64,000 bases of DNA, from NCBI GenBank assembly GCA_029204225.1, contig CM055113.1, positions 16,251,745-16,315,744 of the forward strand, written 5' to 3'. Source of the DNA: Diphasiastrum complanatum (lineage: Eukaryota > Streptophyta > Lycopodiopsida > Lycopodiales > Lycopodiaceae). Shown one piece after another: positions 22,442-33,849 of the stretch. How positions within the stretch are numbered: position 1 is the stretch's first letter; each line of letters starts with the position of its first letter. Made by a program: the position numbers and the translations under genes. The notes under the pieces were generated by a model. The model saw only the letters and a program-made list of their open reading frames with translations, did no database searches and was not told where the DNA came from.

Positions 22442-22610
22442 AAAGTCGTTGAGCATCTTTATGCAAAATTTGTTTAATGAAAATCTTGATAATAAATAAT
22501 TGTTTATGCACCTTTCTAACGGTGGTGCATGTGAACAAGTAGCATTTGTGAGGAGTGATATCGAACACATGGCATGATCCGGTTGGTTAAGATCAGGTAG
22601 AGTATGAGCC
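22442..22610 (+). repeat. Direct repeat copy A (169 bp)
   Basis: Begins AAAGTCGTTGAGCATCTTTA and ends with TATGAGCC; repeated at 22887-23056 with about 10 differences. The interval between the copies is about 275 bp of AT-rich sequence without coding potential. Neither copy begins TG and ends CA, so they are not read as LTRs. Confidence 0.85.
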
Positions 22611-22886
22611 GGGGGTGGGGGCCTTCCCCTGCGTGAAAACCCACCTAAAAATAGCCCACGACTTACTAAAAATAATAAGTTTAATTATTTATACTTTCTG
22701 ATAATAGTAAGCATACCTTACAAAGTGTAATGTTCTTTTATATGTGTCTAAAAATAGTAATGATGCATTACACATTTATTACTTCTCCAAATGTTGAAAT
22801 AATAAATGCAAGTGTGATATTGTGGCTTTTTAAAGTTTCACAGAAATACACTATGAAAAAATCAGTAGGTTGTTACGAAATAAAAC

Positions 22887-23056
22887 AAAGTCGTTGAGCA
22901 TCTTTATGCAAAATTTGTTTAATGAAAATTTTGATAATAAATAATTGTTTATGCACCTTCTCTAACATTGGTGCATGTGAACAAGTAGCATTTGTGAGGA
23001 GTGATATTGAACAGATGGCATTATCCGATTGGTTAAGAACAGGCAGATTATGAGCC
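22887..23056 (+). repeat. Direct repeat copy B (170 bp)
   Basis: Second copy of the 22442-22610 sequence, including GTGCATGTGAACAAGTAGCA and the GAGGAGTGATAT block. Confidence 0.85.
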
Positions 23057-24679
23057 ATAGCGCATGCTTGCAACCAGACCGTCCATCTCCAAATGCTACG
23101 CATCGTTCATTCAATAGTGGGCTACAACAAATAGTACAAAAAAGAAACAAAAACCATACAAGATATTAAAAAACCAGAGAAAACTATTAACTACCACCGA
23201 AGGCCAGCGTCATAGAATGATAGCCATTTAAAAGTGACATCTCCAAGATGAAGAACTATAATAAAGCAAAACAAAATTATAAATATGTTAGTTAGTTAGT
23301 ACACATACTACATTTGCTTTTCCTAGGCTGCAACATTTCTACATTGTTGATTCATATATGTTATACTATTCATCGTTCATTGAATAAGACTAGGAAATGA
23401 TAGTTGGTCAAGATATGATAACCCAAGGAAATGTGAATATGGTCACAACTGATAATTGGGAGTTGTCACATTTGTTGAAGAGTCTACCATATTGATATTC
23501 CTTCCTCATAGAAATCTTTTTCTTGCAAAATTATTGACGTTGTCAAAATAACTTGAAAATATTGTGGAACATGTAGTAAAGATGCAATACTTGGGATGTA
23601 TTGTAGTTATTGGCATTAGGAAAGTGTCATCGGTCTCCCCTTCATGATGCATGAGCTTGGCTAGGAGAAACATCAACTAAGTGTTGCTTCAAATGTCTTA
23701 AATTACGAACAGTTCCAAAAGTCTCTTTCTAACACTTTTTAAATCTCTCAATTTTATAGATAATAAAAAACAATATTGCTCTTTTTAATGATAAAGTACC
23801 TATTTTTCTAATGTAGTTAGAGGAAGAACATGAACCCAAACACGAAATGCGAAAGTATCAAATGATATCAGATTAGTAGAGATCTGATGGAAACAAAACT
23901 TTGATATCAAATCGGAAATATGCAACATAGCAACAGAAGTTTTACCACCGGATGGTTGTGGATCGGAAGTGCGTCAGTTACCAGCAAAAATAATCAAGAT
24001 GAATGAACAGTAGCAATGCGCAATAGAACAAAACAACAGTGTAGACAAAATTTGCACTCTGATTGATTGGGGAGTACAATAGCTTGAAGCAACAACGCGA
24101 GGTTGTGTATAAAAATAAGCTTCAACTAAATATCGTTGAGCAAAAACTAGTTGGCTACAGAGTAATGTCTACTGAATAATAAATAGCGCTGACTCCATTG
24201 TAGATTCACATTGATGATTGGATGTTAGTGATCAATACTGTTAAAGTGTGACATTAATCTACTTAATTTACTAGATCCGTCCTATAGTAGGTAGTCGTCA
24301 TTCTGACCATAAATGTATGTATATAGTAGGTGGATTGTCAACGTCGCGACGTGCGTCATATTTCTGGTTAACAGTATCGAAAATATACAATGACTCGAGA
24401 AATTACAGTACCGACTCGAAAATATTACGATTTGAGTTGAGTCAATTCAGATTCAAAAAATTACGATTCGAGATCCGGACTCAAAAAAATCTGATTTTGA
24501 ATTTCGATCTTTTGCTTAAAAAAATTGGAGTCCTTTTTTTTTTTTTTTGGTTTTCTAGTATAAGTATATACAACTTTCAGGATGCTCATTATCGAATGGA
24601 TTTGGGCTTGAGCATTGAACTCCAACACTTCCCTTTAATATGGATCCTGAAAAACTTCGATCTTCAGATTTAGCATATT
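23057..24679. other. AT-rich region, no gene recognised
   Basis: About 1.6 kb with only short ORFs. A 118-codon frame at 24317-24673 is rich in F, L, K and I around an oligo-T run and looks like chance. No LTR boundary or RNA gene was seen. Confidence 0.45.
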
Positions 24680-25486
24680 GTTAAATCTGAGTTGGTGCTC
24701 CTTGGATAATGCTTTCGTGAAGTAATCTGCTGCCATAAAATCTATCCTACAGTAAACCAATGACACTTCTTTCTAAGATAGTGATACCTAATTTCAATAT
24801 GCTTGCGTGAAATCTCGGATTTAGAGATAGTGTGATTGCGCCTTGATTTCCACAATAGATGGTCGTTGGATGTGGCTGAGCAAGGACGATATCTACAAGC
24901 AGGTTCCTAAGCCAAATCGTCTCTTTGATAGCGTTCGTGGCAGCTATGTATTCTGATTTGGTTGATGATAAGATTACTGAAGTCTGTTTTCGGTTGTTCC
25001 ATGAGATTGGGCCTTGATTGAATAAGAACACAAATCCAGAAGTCGATCTTCTGGTGTCAATATCTCCTACCCAATCTGCATCCGTGTATCCTTCGAGAAT
25101 ATTGTCAGATTGGTTGCCTCCATAACAGATGTTGAGATGCTTTGTTGCTTGGATATACTTCATAACCTTCATGAGCGCTTTCCAATGCATTGGCCCTAGA
25201 TTCAATAGAAAATGGCTGAGAGAACTAATCGAGTATGCAAGGTCGAGTCGAGTGCTGCATACGTCAATGAGCCGATAATGGAGCGAAATAGATATTACTT
25301 CATTTCCTCCTTTTCTGCCTCGGTTTGAGGACATTGTTCCTTTGATAGCTTCAGACTAGGGTCGAGTGAAAAGTGATTCGATTTGCAGTTGATCATTCCA
25401 TATTTGTCTAGCACGTTGATGAGATATCGTTGTTGACTGGTTGTGTAACAATATCTATCTCTAAGATATGTGCCCACTGAGTTCAT
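24680..25486 (-). pseudogene. Copia RT C-terminus and RNase H
   Basis: Minus-strand copia pol 3' end. The RT tail lies at 25486-25295 (QQRYLINVLDKYGMINCKS). RNase H follows: MHWKALMKVMKYIQATKHLN, EGYTDADWVGD, GPISWNNRKQTSVILSSTKS, ATNAIKETIWLRNLL. It ends at about 24680 with ADYFTKALSKEHQLRF, the usual last block. The third catalytic block reads IYCGNQGAI, with glycine in place of the aspartate of FCDNQSAI. A frameshift near 25300 separates RT and RNase H. No LTR was found beside it. Confidence 0.88.
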
Positions 25487-25556
25487 TCTTCTAAAAGTGA
25501 GCTTAGATAAGGCTTCTTTAGTTAGTTAGATCAAGACAAATAAGGCTTCTTCAGTT

Positions 25557-25836
25557 ACGTAGATCAAGAATAGGTGCAGATAGATCATTTCCTAAGAACA
25601 TCTTCACCATTGCAAATGCCATTGGGTATTGTTGATCCATTGAGTAGATTAGTTGAAGCATCAAGCTTTTAAAATGAGGAAAAGTGGCCTAGTTGCAAAG
25701 GAAGTCCACCAATGAAAAAATTGTTGAACATCTTGAGCATATGTAGGTGTGGGAAGTCAGCTAAGAAAGTAGGCAGGCTGCCATTGAGCCTGTTGAACAT
25801 CAGAATAAGAAGAGCTACAACGATTCAAAGCTACAG
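25557..25836 (-). pseudogene. Leucine-rich repeat remnant (receptor-kinase-like)
   Basis: Read on the minus strand, 25800-25681 gives MFNRLNGSLPTFLADFPHLH, then MLKMFNNFFIGGLPLQLGHF. These are two units of the plant extracellular LRR consensus (NxLxGxLPxxLxxxxxLxxLxxxxNxFxGxLPxxLG). After a stop the same frame continues LDASTNLLNG and IPNGICNG. The pattern is typical of LRR receptor-like kinases. Only about 90 codons remain, with in-frame stops and no kinase or signal peptide, so this is a gene fragment, possibly carried in by rearrangement. Confidence 0.6.
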
Positions 25837-26250
25837 AAGATAGGGCATTTGATATATTTTTGTTTTTGCCCCACAAATCGTAATGGGTCTCTAGGGCACA
25901 TTGAATCGTTTCTTTCCAATATGACATTTTGTTTTGTCACATAGATCCCGATGGTTCCCCGGTGGACGTCAACAAAGTATTTCACATCTCATGAGAATGA
26001 ACCGGGCTAAAGAATCATTTAATTTCTTCTAAAAACATGTGATATATATTTCAAATGATAATACAAAGAATGCATGTGATGTATCACCCTATGACTCCAA
26101 AAGCACATATATCTGTCTCTTTGCTTCATTATGCAGCTTTAACCAAAAGAAGGAAATGAACATTATGAGAGTAGAGGCCTCACTCATGTGACATAAAACA
26201 TCCCAAGACGCAAAAATATCACACAAATTTGGTCTAATCCAATGTTGTTA

Positions 26251-27416
26251 TGTTGACAGGTTCCTTTGTCTGTCTACTAGTTCTGCTTGTTTGTTTCTTG
26301 TTACAACTTATGCTACCTCCATTCTGGTTGTTAGTTGGGCATGTTCTTGATCATTTCTATTTGGTTCAATGCCCAGATCAGGCAGCAGATTCTCGGGGTT
26401 GTAGTATGGTTCAACCTGTCATGGATACTTAGATTTCAAACACTCTTGAACTCTTGAAATCACTTGCAATCATTCTACCATGCAAGCACACCAAGAATGC
26501 CCAAAAATAGCTCTTCTTGAAACATGGTTGGCGGCATTATTATGGCACTTAAAAACAGAATGCTAGAATGGATCATTGCAAAATGGAAACTAAACTACTT
26601 GAAAAATCTGACAACTAGCCTAGCATGCCACATTTCTCATAAAAACCAGAAAATTAATTCCTACAAGCATTCAAGAATCAAGAAGCTCCATCTTCTTGAT
26701 TCTTGAATTTTCGAAGAAACTCAAGAAACCAAAATGTAAATGAATTTGCAAGATCTATACCACATTATTGGCTACAAATTTCTTGGATGCTTGTAACCTA
26801 CATTAATCCAGAAGAAGACATGAAATCTAATCCACAACTAGGAAAGCAAGAAAACTAATCCACTCTAAATCCACAACCACATAATAATATGAATGGAAGG
26901 GCGTGATCATAGGGGCATCACTCAAGAAAACCATCATGATCAAGGAGCTTAGTGTAGCATCAAACTCATGGGAAATCTTCTTATTAAGCATGGAGTAGAT
27001 ACAATGCAAAAAGCTCCTCTTCACAAAGAGGGAGTCTCTTAAATGAGCAAGAGAGCTCCTTAGGTGGCATCCTAGTGGAATTTCCACATTTCACAAATTA
27101 CAAGTGGAATATTGCTCTCCACTAGAGGCCACCATCAAAAGGTGACTCACTCTACTTTCTTTAAGAGGAGTCTACTTGCACTTATTGCATTTGCCTAGAA
27201 ATACTAGTTCCTACAAGGTCATTCCATCTTTTGGGATTCACCATGAGGCTTACACAGTTATGGCTTGTTATTACTAACTAGCATTTCTCGGCTCTCATAC
27301 TCAGCTCTCAGTCTTCATTCGTCTCGTCTTCTCAGAGACCTCCTCGGTCTAAGATGAGAGGTGTTCTTGAGTTGCTCTGTCCGAGTATCTTGGGGATTCG
27401 TCAGAATCAGCCAACA
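26251..27416 (-). repeat. 3' LTR of the gag-only element
   Basis: On the plus strand it starts TGTTGACAGG and ends CCAACA, matching 32404-33543 over its whole length with scattered substitutions and a few indels (for example near 26510-26545). TGTTG and CAACA form the terminal inverted repeat. The flanking five bases, TGTTA on the left, do not exactly match those on the right side of the other LTR (TGTCC). Confidence 0.9.
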
Positions 27417-27431
27417 TCATCTCACCCCTAA
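27417..27431 (-). promoter_or_regulatory. Polypurine tract
   Basis: On the minus strand the sequence TTAGGGGTGAGATGA directly precedes the 3' LTR, the expected place and composition for plus-strand priming. Confidence 0.6.
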
Positions 27432-29672
27432 TGTGTTGTAGGACCCACTGCAACTCATATTGGACGATGTCGCTCCGCTTTGCATTGGCATCTTTGATCG
27501 TCACTTGGAAAAGCGTAGATCCTCGTTCGCTTACATAAAACCAAATGTTTATTGTCGCCAGCTTTATCACAAAAACTGTTTTCACAAATTGTCGCAGTTT
27601 AGCCAGAATGTCTAATTGCTGCAATTGGTTGACATTCTCAAAATTGGAGAGCTCTCAGCAACTTCACAACTTGTATGCTCGAGTGCTTTCCACGTGTCTC
27701 TTTGTTTTGTCACTTGTATATGCCATTGACGGTTTCATCTTTGGTTTCTTCTGGGAGGTCTGTATCCTCCATTTGCCTCTGGGTGTTTTCGTGGTTCTTC
27801 TCTCAGTTGAAGTTCTAGTCTCAAGGAAAACCTTTGATCTACAGGTTGCACAAACTTTAATTATCAGTCTCAAGGGGATAGATTCATCAAAAATTGGTGG
27901 TAGGAACAGTTTTGGATGGATGGTTTGGTAACGGTAAGGAAACATGATGAAGGCTTGGTGGTAGGATGAAGGAACTGATAGTTCTACAGTTGCAGCCTTG
28001 GACCCTTGCAATGTCGAGCTTTGACCACCACTTGCTGGGTGAGGAGTTTGCTTTATTTGCAGGTTCACGGTTGTCTTCATCTTTCTTTTTCTGCAGCTCT
28101 TTTTTTTGACCCATTACTTTTGGATCTCTTTGGTCTTCATACGAGGGGATTCAACTATCATTGCTCCAGAGAGTTTCTTTTGATCAAGGTTGATCTGACT
28201 CATCTATTGCTTAAGTTTTGTCCTTTCCTCCTCATCTTCCTAGATCTTTCTCTTTATTTGTTCTGGCTGCTTTGCCTGCTTTTGTAGGTCTTTTTCGGCT
28301 GAACAACCAATATAGGTGGTATTTGGTCTCCGCAAGACACTTGCAATGATCTATCAGCTGCTTCGGTAAGACTATCAAAAATTGGGAATTTCTCAGAAGA
28401 ACAGTAAACTGATGATAAACAAACAGATGGAAGGAAGGGTGGTGGTGACAACAGTAGATGGTGTGGACGATAGACATGATAATGGGCATAGAATTCAAAT
28501 TATGGCAAGAGGCCGGTTGAAGAAAGAGACTGATTTTCCAATGCTTGTGTTTCCCTTTCTGAAGGATCTTCGTCGTCACTAGGGTACTTCTTTTGATTGA
28601 GTCTTTTTGGATTACCCATCTGTCTTCTTTAGCCTTGTCTTTTAATATTTGACTTGTGACCTTGGTTGTCGATCTTGCTGATGTTGTTGTTGGCAGCGTA
28701 ACTGCTCCAGTGGATCCAAGCAGATCCACTCTCTCCCCCCCCCTTAATGCTCAGATTGGATCGGCGTGTGGAACACGTAGTTGAAACTCGTTGAACATGC
28801 AACTGGACTAAAGATTGAACAAATTTTAACTAAATTTGTTTTGATCTTGCTATAGGTGGCTCAAAAACTAATATGGCAATGAGATGCAAGAATCAACTCT
28901 AACTTGACATGTAGTTCTCATATTTCTCAAAAATTCTTAACTACTATACAAGGGAATCTGAAGATGGATAGATGAATGAAAATGTGTTCTGAGATGCTCT
29001 ACAGAAGACTCTCATGTAGTAGCTATTTCTCATGCAAAAATCAATCACACAAAATAGGTGAAGAGAAACAAGGGAATAAAGAAATGTTACAGAGAGTGAG
29101 AACTGTATAGCACTTGTCGAACAAAACTTGCATTAATCAACATTGATAATGTACCTTGATAGTTGCAACATCTCAGTTGTTTTGTGGAGTAATGTGACTT
29201 ACTCTGACATGCCCTTGTCAAAACAAGGCAGGGTGGGTGACACTAAAATCTACCATCATTGATAGCAGATGTTGTAAGATATAGCTTGAGATGCAGGTAT
29301 TATTGAGGTACTATGTCTTAAGAACCTCTCTGAATAAGAGATTCAAAACCAAATCTCTATATGGATTTCCGAATCCTAGATTTATTGTGGATTGGCACAT
29401 TGGAAATCTTATCAGCATGTGAAAAGACAAATAGATTTGAGGTTGTAGAAGGGGAGAAAAACTGTCAATTTTTCTCTTGGTTGGACATTGTAGCAGATGA
29501 CGGAATATTGGTTTCACTTTCTTTCGACAAGGGCTCATTTCATATTTGTGTCTTTTTGCATTATGGAGCTGGTGTATTGGATGGTGATGTAGAAGTTTAC
29601 AAGAAACTTCTCGATTGAGAAACAAGTTTAACTATTGGTTGCTATGGTGCTCATGTTGTTATCGTGAAGATC
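27432..29672 (-). other. Interior of the gag-only element, no recognised domain
   Basis: About 2.2 kb between gag and the polypurine tract. Minus-strand frames at 28729-28232 (165 codons) and 28080-27664 (138 codons) are open but match no family I know. The last frame, 27624-27349, contains YELQWVLQHIRGEMM, which weakly resembles the C-terminal end of the third ORF in gypsy1 (LDFMEKVQYHLIKIRREAN). A decayed third ORF is therefore possible. Plus-strand frames here are hydrophobic shadows. A C10-like run lies near 28740. Confidence 0.4.
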
Positions 29673-31002
29673 CTATTGTGATTCATAACTAACGTGACGG
29701 GCAGGGTGGATCTTAGTTGGTTGCTTTGGGCAGTCTTTGAAACTGTGTTTTCGGATACAGTAGGGACACTCAACATGGGTCTTAACTGGACAATCAACCA
29801 TGAAGTGGCCGGTTTCACCATAGATGAAACATCTGGTGTGCAGTGGCCCTTGTATAACGGCGTAGCCATCTTGTATGGCTAGTGATCTTGGACTTGCTAG
29901 TGGATATTCATGATAAGGCAAGGCATTTCCAGATTGTGATGGGTGTTTTTCATATTGTTGAACTATATGTGATTGAATAGGTCGATATGAAGGACAAGCA
30001 TCAACAAGATGTGTAGCCCGGTAGTGTGGGCACCATATTGTTTTTCGTCTATAAGGTACCTGTGCAGGGTTTGACTGACCAGGCATACTACTTTGGATAG
30101 ACTTCAGGGTAGTTTGAAACTCATTGGTGAGTTTCTCCATTTGAAGTTGGTGTTGCTTATTAAGCAACTCCAGCTGTGATTTCCAAAGCTAATCTCGGGT
30201 GTCCTCGATCGGCTTTGACTTATGGACAGGAGCACGTGGTGCTCGTCAACATCTAATCCTTTGTCTTCTTCCTTGATGGCATCAGACACAGCTAATTTGA
30301 GGCTCATATATTCATTATTGCATTTAAGCTCACGTCTAATCCATCTTGGAAGGCCGACTAAAAACCAAATGATGAGCATCTGTTTGGAGAGTTGTTCCTG
30401 TACTTGACTTTTGAGGCGTTTGAAATGTTGATATAGTCTCGTACACGTTCATCCTTTGCCATCTTGATGTTACTCAATTTGACAAAAGGACTCTCGATCA
30501 AGTGAAAGAGATTAAAACGCTTGATAAAGGACTCTTCCATGATTGACCAATCTGTCTTATCTTCACGATCAAGGTTGAAAAACCAACCACGTGCTTTAGC
30601 GATCATGGTCATTGAAAATAGTTGGACCATAACATCGGGAGATGTTTCGCCATACACATCACATGCATTCTCAAATATTTGCAAAAATCTTTGAGGGTCC
30701 GAACTACCGTCAAACTTTGGTAGATCTAGCTTGGGTGTACGTCTTTCAAAATGAGCACCGTGTGTAGCAGAAGCATCATTAAGGCTGGTTCTGGCCTGGG
30801 AGGGGTCAGCACCATAAGAATAGGCTCGTGCTCATGAAGACTCAGCTCTATCAGGTTCTTGTCCCTCGAATGGGTTTGTGGATGGCTCGTGTTTTTGGGC
30901 CCGCATTCGGTAGAACCTATGACGTCTGATTTGTTCAGCTACAGGGGACCTGATTTCGTATGGATAATCTTCTAGGATGTCAGGATTTGTATTGTCGGCC
31001 AT
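29673..31002 (-). pseudogene. Ty3/gypsy gag of the TR-GAG-like element
   Basis: Starts MADNTNPDILEDYPYEIRSP at 31002. A TGA at 30834-30832 interrupts it after about 56 codons. It then shows LPKFDGSSDPQRFLQIFENA, the retrotransposon-gag core ARGWFFNL and WSIMEESFIKRFN, and VGLPRWIRRELKCNN. It ends in three zinc-knuckle-like motifs: WCPHYRATHLVDACP, CFIYGETGHFMVDC and CPYCIRKHSFKDC. Frameshifts near 30400 and 30170 split it. Several blocks align with gypsy2 gag (APKYDGKSDLVRFLQVFDNA, VGLPKNIRRELK). It would supply capsid protein for its own RNA if intact; in this copy one nonsense and two shifts prevent that. Confidence 0.85.
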
Positions 31003-31189
31003 TGGGTACTGGGGTATGAGTTTCTAGTATTGATGGTTTTTTAGGGTTTTTAATGTTTTTTTAGAAAGTCAAGAAAAAACTCAGTATGAAAAGAGCTTTC
31101 TATTGGTATGGGTGTTGTTTTTTGAAAAAAATTTGGTGTTCATGCCTTTTTTTATTTTTAGTCTCAAAGATATTGGGAAGATGGTGGTT

Positions 31190-32190
31190 CGGTCGAAATG
31201 GCAATCAGAGGTGTTGATCAAAAGTTATGGTCCGGTTGAGATGGGTGTTAATTGCTCTGGTCGAGCTTTGACCTAATTGCTTCGGTTGAGATCTGATCGA
31301 ATTTCTTCGGTCGAGATTTGATCGCTGCCTTCGAGTTCAGTCGAGATTTGAGCGGGCACTTCGGCTCCAGTCGAGATCACTTCAGCTTCGGTCGAGATTG
31401 TAGCGTGCACTTCGATTTTGGTCAAGATCTGAACAGGCTCTTTGTCTTTGGTCGAGATTTCAGCGTGCACTTTGGCTCCGGTCTAGATCTGAACATGCAC
31501 TTCTATTCCGGTCGAGATCTGAGCGGGCACTTCGGCTCCGGTCGATATCTCAATGAGCACTTTGGCTCCGGTCAAGATTTCAGCATGCACTTTGGCTTCG
31601 GTCGAGATTTCAGCGTGCACTTCAGCTCCGGTTGATATCTGAACGAGCACTTAGACTCCGATCGAGATCTGAGTGGAGACTTCGGCTCCGGTTGAGATCT
31701 CAGCGAGTACTTTAGTTCCGATCACAATTTCAACGTGCATTTCAGCTCCGGTCGAGATCTGAACGGGCACTTCGGCTCCGATCGAAATCTGAATGGGCAC
31801 TTCGGTTCTGGTCGAGATCTCAGCGAGCACTTCGGTTGAGATTCCAGCGAGCGCTCCGGTCAAGATTCCAAAGAAGCGCTTCGGTCGAGATTCCAGAAAA
31901 ATGCTTCGGTCGAGATTCCAAAAAAATGCTTCAGTCAAGATTCCAGAAAGCTTTGCTCGAGATTCCAGAAAAATGCTTTGGTTGAGATTTAAGATGGGCC
32001 TCTGGTTGAGAATTTATTGAGGTCTCCGGTTGAGATTTTACTGAGGTCTCCGGTTGAGAGTGAGGTGAGGCCTTCAGTTGGGATGGAAGTTGTGCCTTCG
32101 GTTGAGATTTCAGCTGGGCCTCCGGTTGAGAGTGAGGTGAGGCCTTCGGTTGAGATGTAACACAGGGGCTCCGGTTGGGATGTAACACAA
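31190..32190 (-). repeat. Minisatellite of about 30-bp units between primer site and gag
   Basis: About 1 kb of tandem, variable units with the core GGTCGAGATCT, each followed by a GAGCGGGCACTTCGG-like half. Many units are exactly 30 bp, so minus-strand translation gives a ten-residue motif close to ISTGAEVPVQ repeated over several stretches (31470-31273, 31938-31651). Towards 32190 the unit drifts (CTCCGGTTGAGA) and length varies. No spacers of unrelated sequence are present, so it is not a CRISPR array. Upstream-of-gag position inside an element leader is unusual. Confidence 0.9.
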
Positions 32191-32385
32191 TAGTTAACAC
32201 ACAATCATAGAGTTAGGATGATATTGTCCAAGAACAGCCCTATAATGATGCTATTCAAGAACGTGGCAGAATGTAAGTGTCAAACTGCAGATGATGGCAG
32301 ATCCAGATATGGATTATGTTGTTTATGGAGCAGATCACGCAAGAACGTTGGAACAGGGATGGAGTAGAGATGTGCATGTGTTCAA

Positions 32386-32403
32386 GCGGCAACTGGTGCC
32401 AAA
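32386..32403 (-). promoter_or_regulatory. Primer binding site of the gag-only element
   Basis: On the minus strand TTTGGCACCAGTTGCCGC begins right at the LTR end. The TGGCACC..TTGCC pattern resembles the tRNA-Asp-type primer sites common in plant Tat/Athila Ty3/gypsy elements. Confidence 0.65.
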
Positions 32404-33543
32404 TGTTGATAGGTTCCTCTGTCTGTCTACTAGTTCTGCTTGTTTGTTTCTTGTTACAGCTTATGCTACCTCCATTCTGGTTGTTAGTTGGGCATGTTCT
32501 TGATCATTTCTATTTGTTCAATGCCCAGATCAGGCAGCAGATTCTCGAGGTTGTGGTATGCTTCAACCTGTCATGGATACTCAGATTTCAAACACTCTTG
32601 AACTCTTGAAATCACTTGCAATCATTCTACCATGCAAGCACAACAAGAATGCCCAAAAACAGCTACACAGTTGGGCATTATTATGGCACTTAAAAATAGA
32701 ATGCTAGAACGAATCATTGAAAAATGGAAACTAAACTACTTGCAAAATCTGACAACTAGCCTAGCATGCCACATTTCTCATAAAAAACAGAAAATTAATT
32801 CCTACAAGTATTCAAGAATCAAGAAGCTCCATCTTCTTGGTTCTTGAATTTTCCAAGAAACTCAAGAAACCGAAACGTAAATGAATTTGCAAGATCTATA
32901 CCACATTATTGGCTACAAATTTCTTGGATGCTTGTAACCTACATTAATCCACAAGAAAACATGAAATCTAATCCACAACTAGGAAAGCAAGAAAACTAAT
33001 CCACTCTAAATCCACAACCACACACAATATCAATGGAAGGGCATGATCATAGGGGCATCACTCAAGAAAACCATCATGATCAAGGAGCTTAGTGTAGCAT
33101 CAAACTCATGGGAAATCTTCTTATTAAGCATGGAGTAGATACAATGCAAAAAGCTCTTCTTCACAAAGAGGGAGTCTCTTAAATGAGCAAGAGAGCTCCT
33201 TAGGTGGCATCCTAGTGGAATTTCCACATTTCACAAATTATAGGTGGAATATTGCTCTCAACTAGAGGCCACCATCAAAAGGTGGCTCACTCTACTTTCT
33301 TTAAGAGGGGTCTACTTGCATTTATTGCATTTGCCTAGAAATACTAGTTCCTACATGGTCATTCCATCTTTCGGGATTCACCATGAGGCTTACACAGTTA
33401 TGGCTTGTTATTACTAACTTGCATTTCTCGGCTCTCAGTCTTCATTCGTCTCGTCTTCTCAGAGACCTCCTCGGTCTAAGGTGAGAAGTGCTCTTGAGTT
33501 GCTCTGTCCGAGTATCTTGGGGATTCGTCAGAATCAGCCAACA
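32404..33543 (-). repeat. 5' LTR of the gag-only element
   Basis: Partner of 26251-27416, running on the plus strand from TGTTGATAGG to CCAACA. Read in element orientation it starts TGTTGGCTGATTCTGACG. Differences between the two LTRs (several per hundred bases plus indels) imply a moderately old insertion. Confidence 0.9.
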
Positions 33544-33849
33544 TGTCCTATATAGAGCAACATAAGTACTTGTAAATCTAACTAATGGAGCACACAAATT
33601 GAATGCCAACATCAAGGATACTTTGCTTCCAACGACAGCAGGCAGATGAATGGAAGGGCAAGAAACAAGGGTCTAAGAGAAAGAAAAAACAAGCTTTAGG
33701 TGTGTTCATAGCATTAAGTTTAAGAATCTCATCATTGCAACAAATTAGATTTTTGTGAAAACATAAATAAACTTTATACTTTGTGTTCTTCATCAGATAA
33801 TTAAGTTCAAGCTTAGAGTAAGGTTTAATACCAGTAGCATCAACACTTA

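Larger units (their letters stand above)
26251..33543 (-). mobile_element. Ty3/gypsy-type element with gag and no recognised pol (TR-GAG-like)
   Basis: Complete in outline on the minus strand: 5' LTR 33543-32404, primer site 32403-32386, a 1-kb minisatellite, gag 31002-29673, about 2.2 kb of unrecognised sequence, a polypurine tract at 27431-27417 and 3' LTR 27416-26251. No RT, RNase H or integrase motif was found in the 5-kb interior. Elements of this kind (terminal repeats with only gag) are known in plants as TR-GAGs and are thought to move using the pol of relatives. Its gag resembles that of gypsy2 (62460-63745). Confidence 0.8.

Noticed and set aside
22442-23056. The 169-bp direct repeats as an LTR pair
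   Set aside because: No TG/CA ends, primer site or polypurine tract, and only about 275 bp between them.
27545-28287. Plus-strand ORFs with hydrophobic, membrane-like stretches
   Set aside because: They run antisense to the gag-only element and have no start context or family; T-rich antisense DNA readily gives L/F-rich peptides.
31318-31635. 105-codon plus-strand ORF with GRDFSVHFGSG repeats
   Set aside because: Antisense reading of the minisatellite; the element is on the other strand.
31190-32190. Regular repeats that could suggest a CRISPR array
   Set aside because: Units are contiguous and variable with no unrelated spacers, and the setting is a plant retrotransposon leader.
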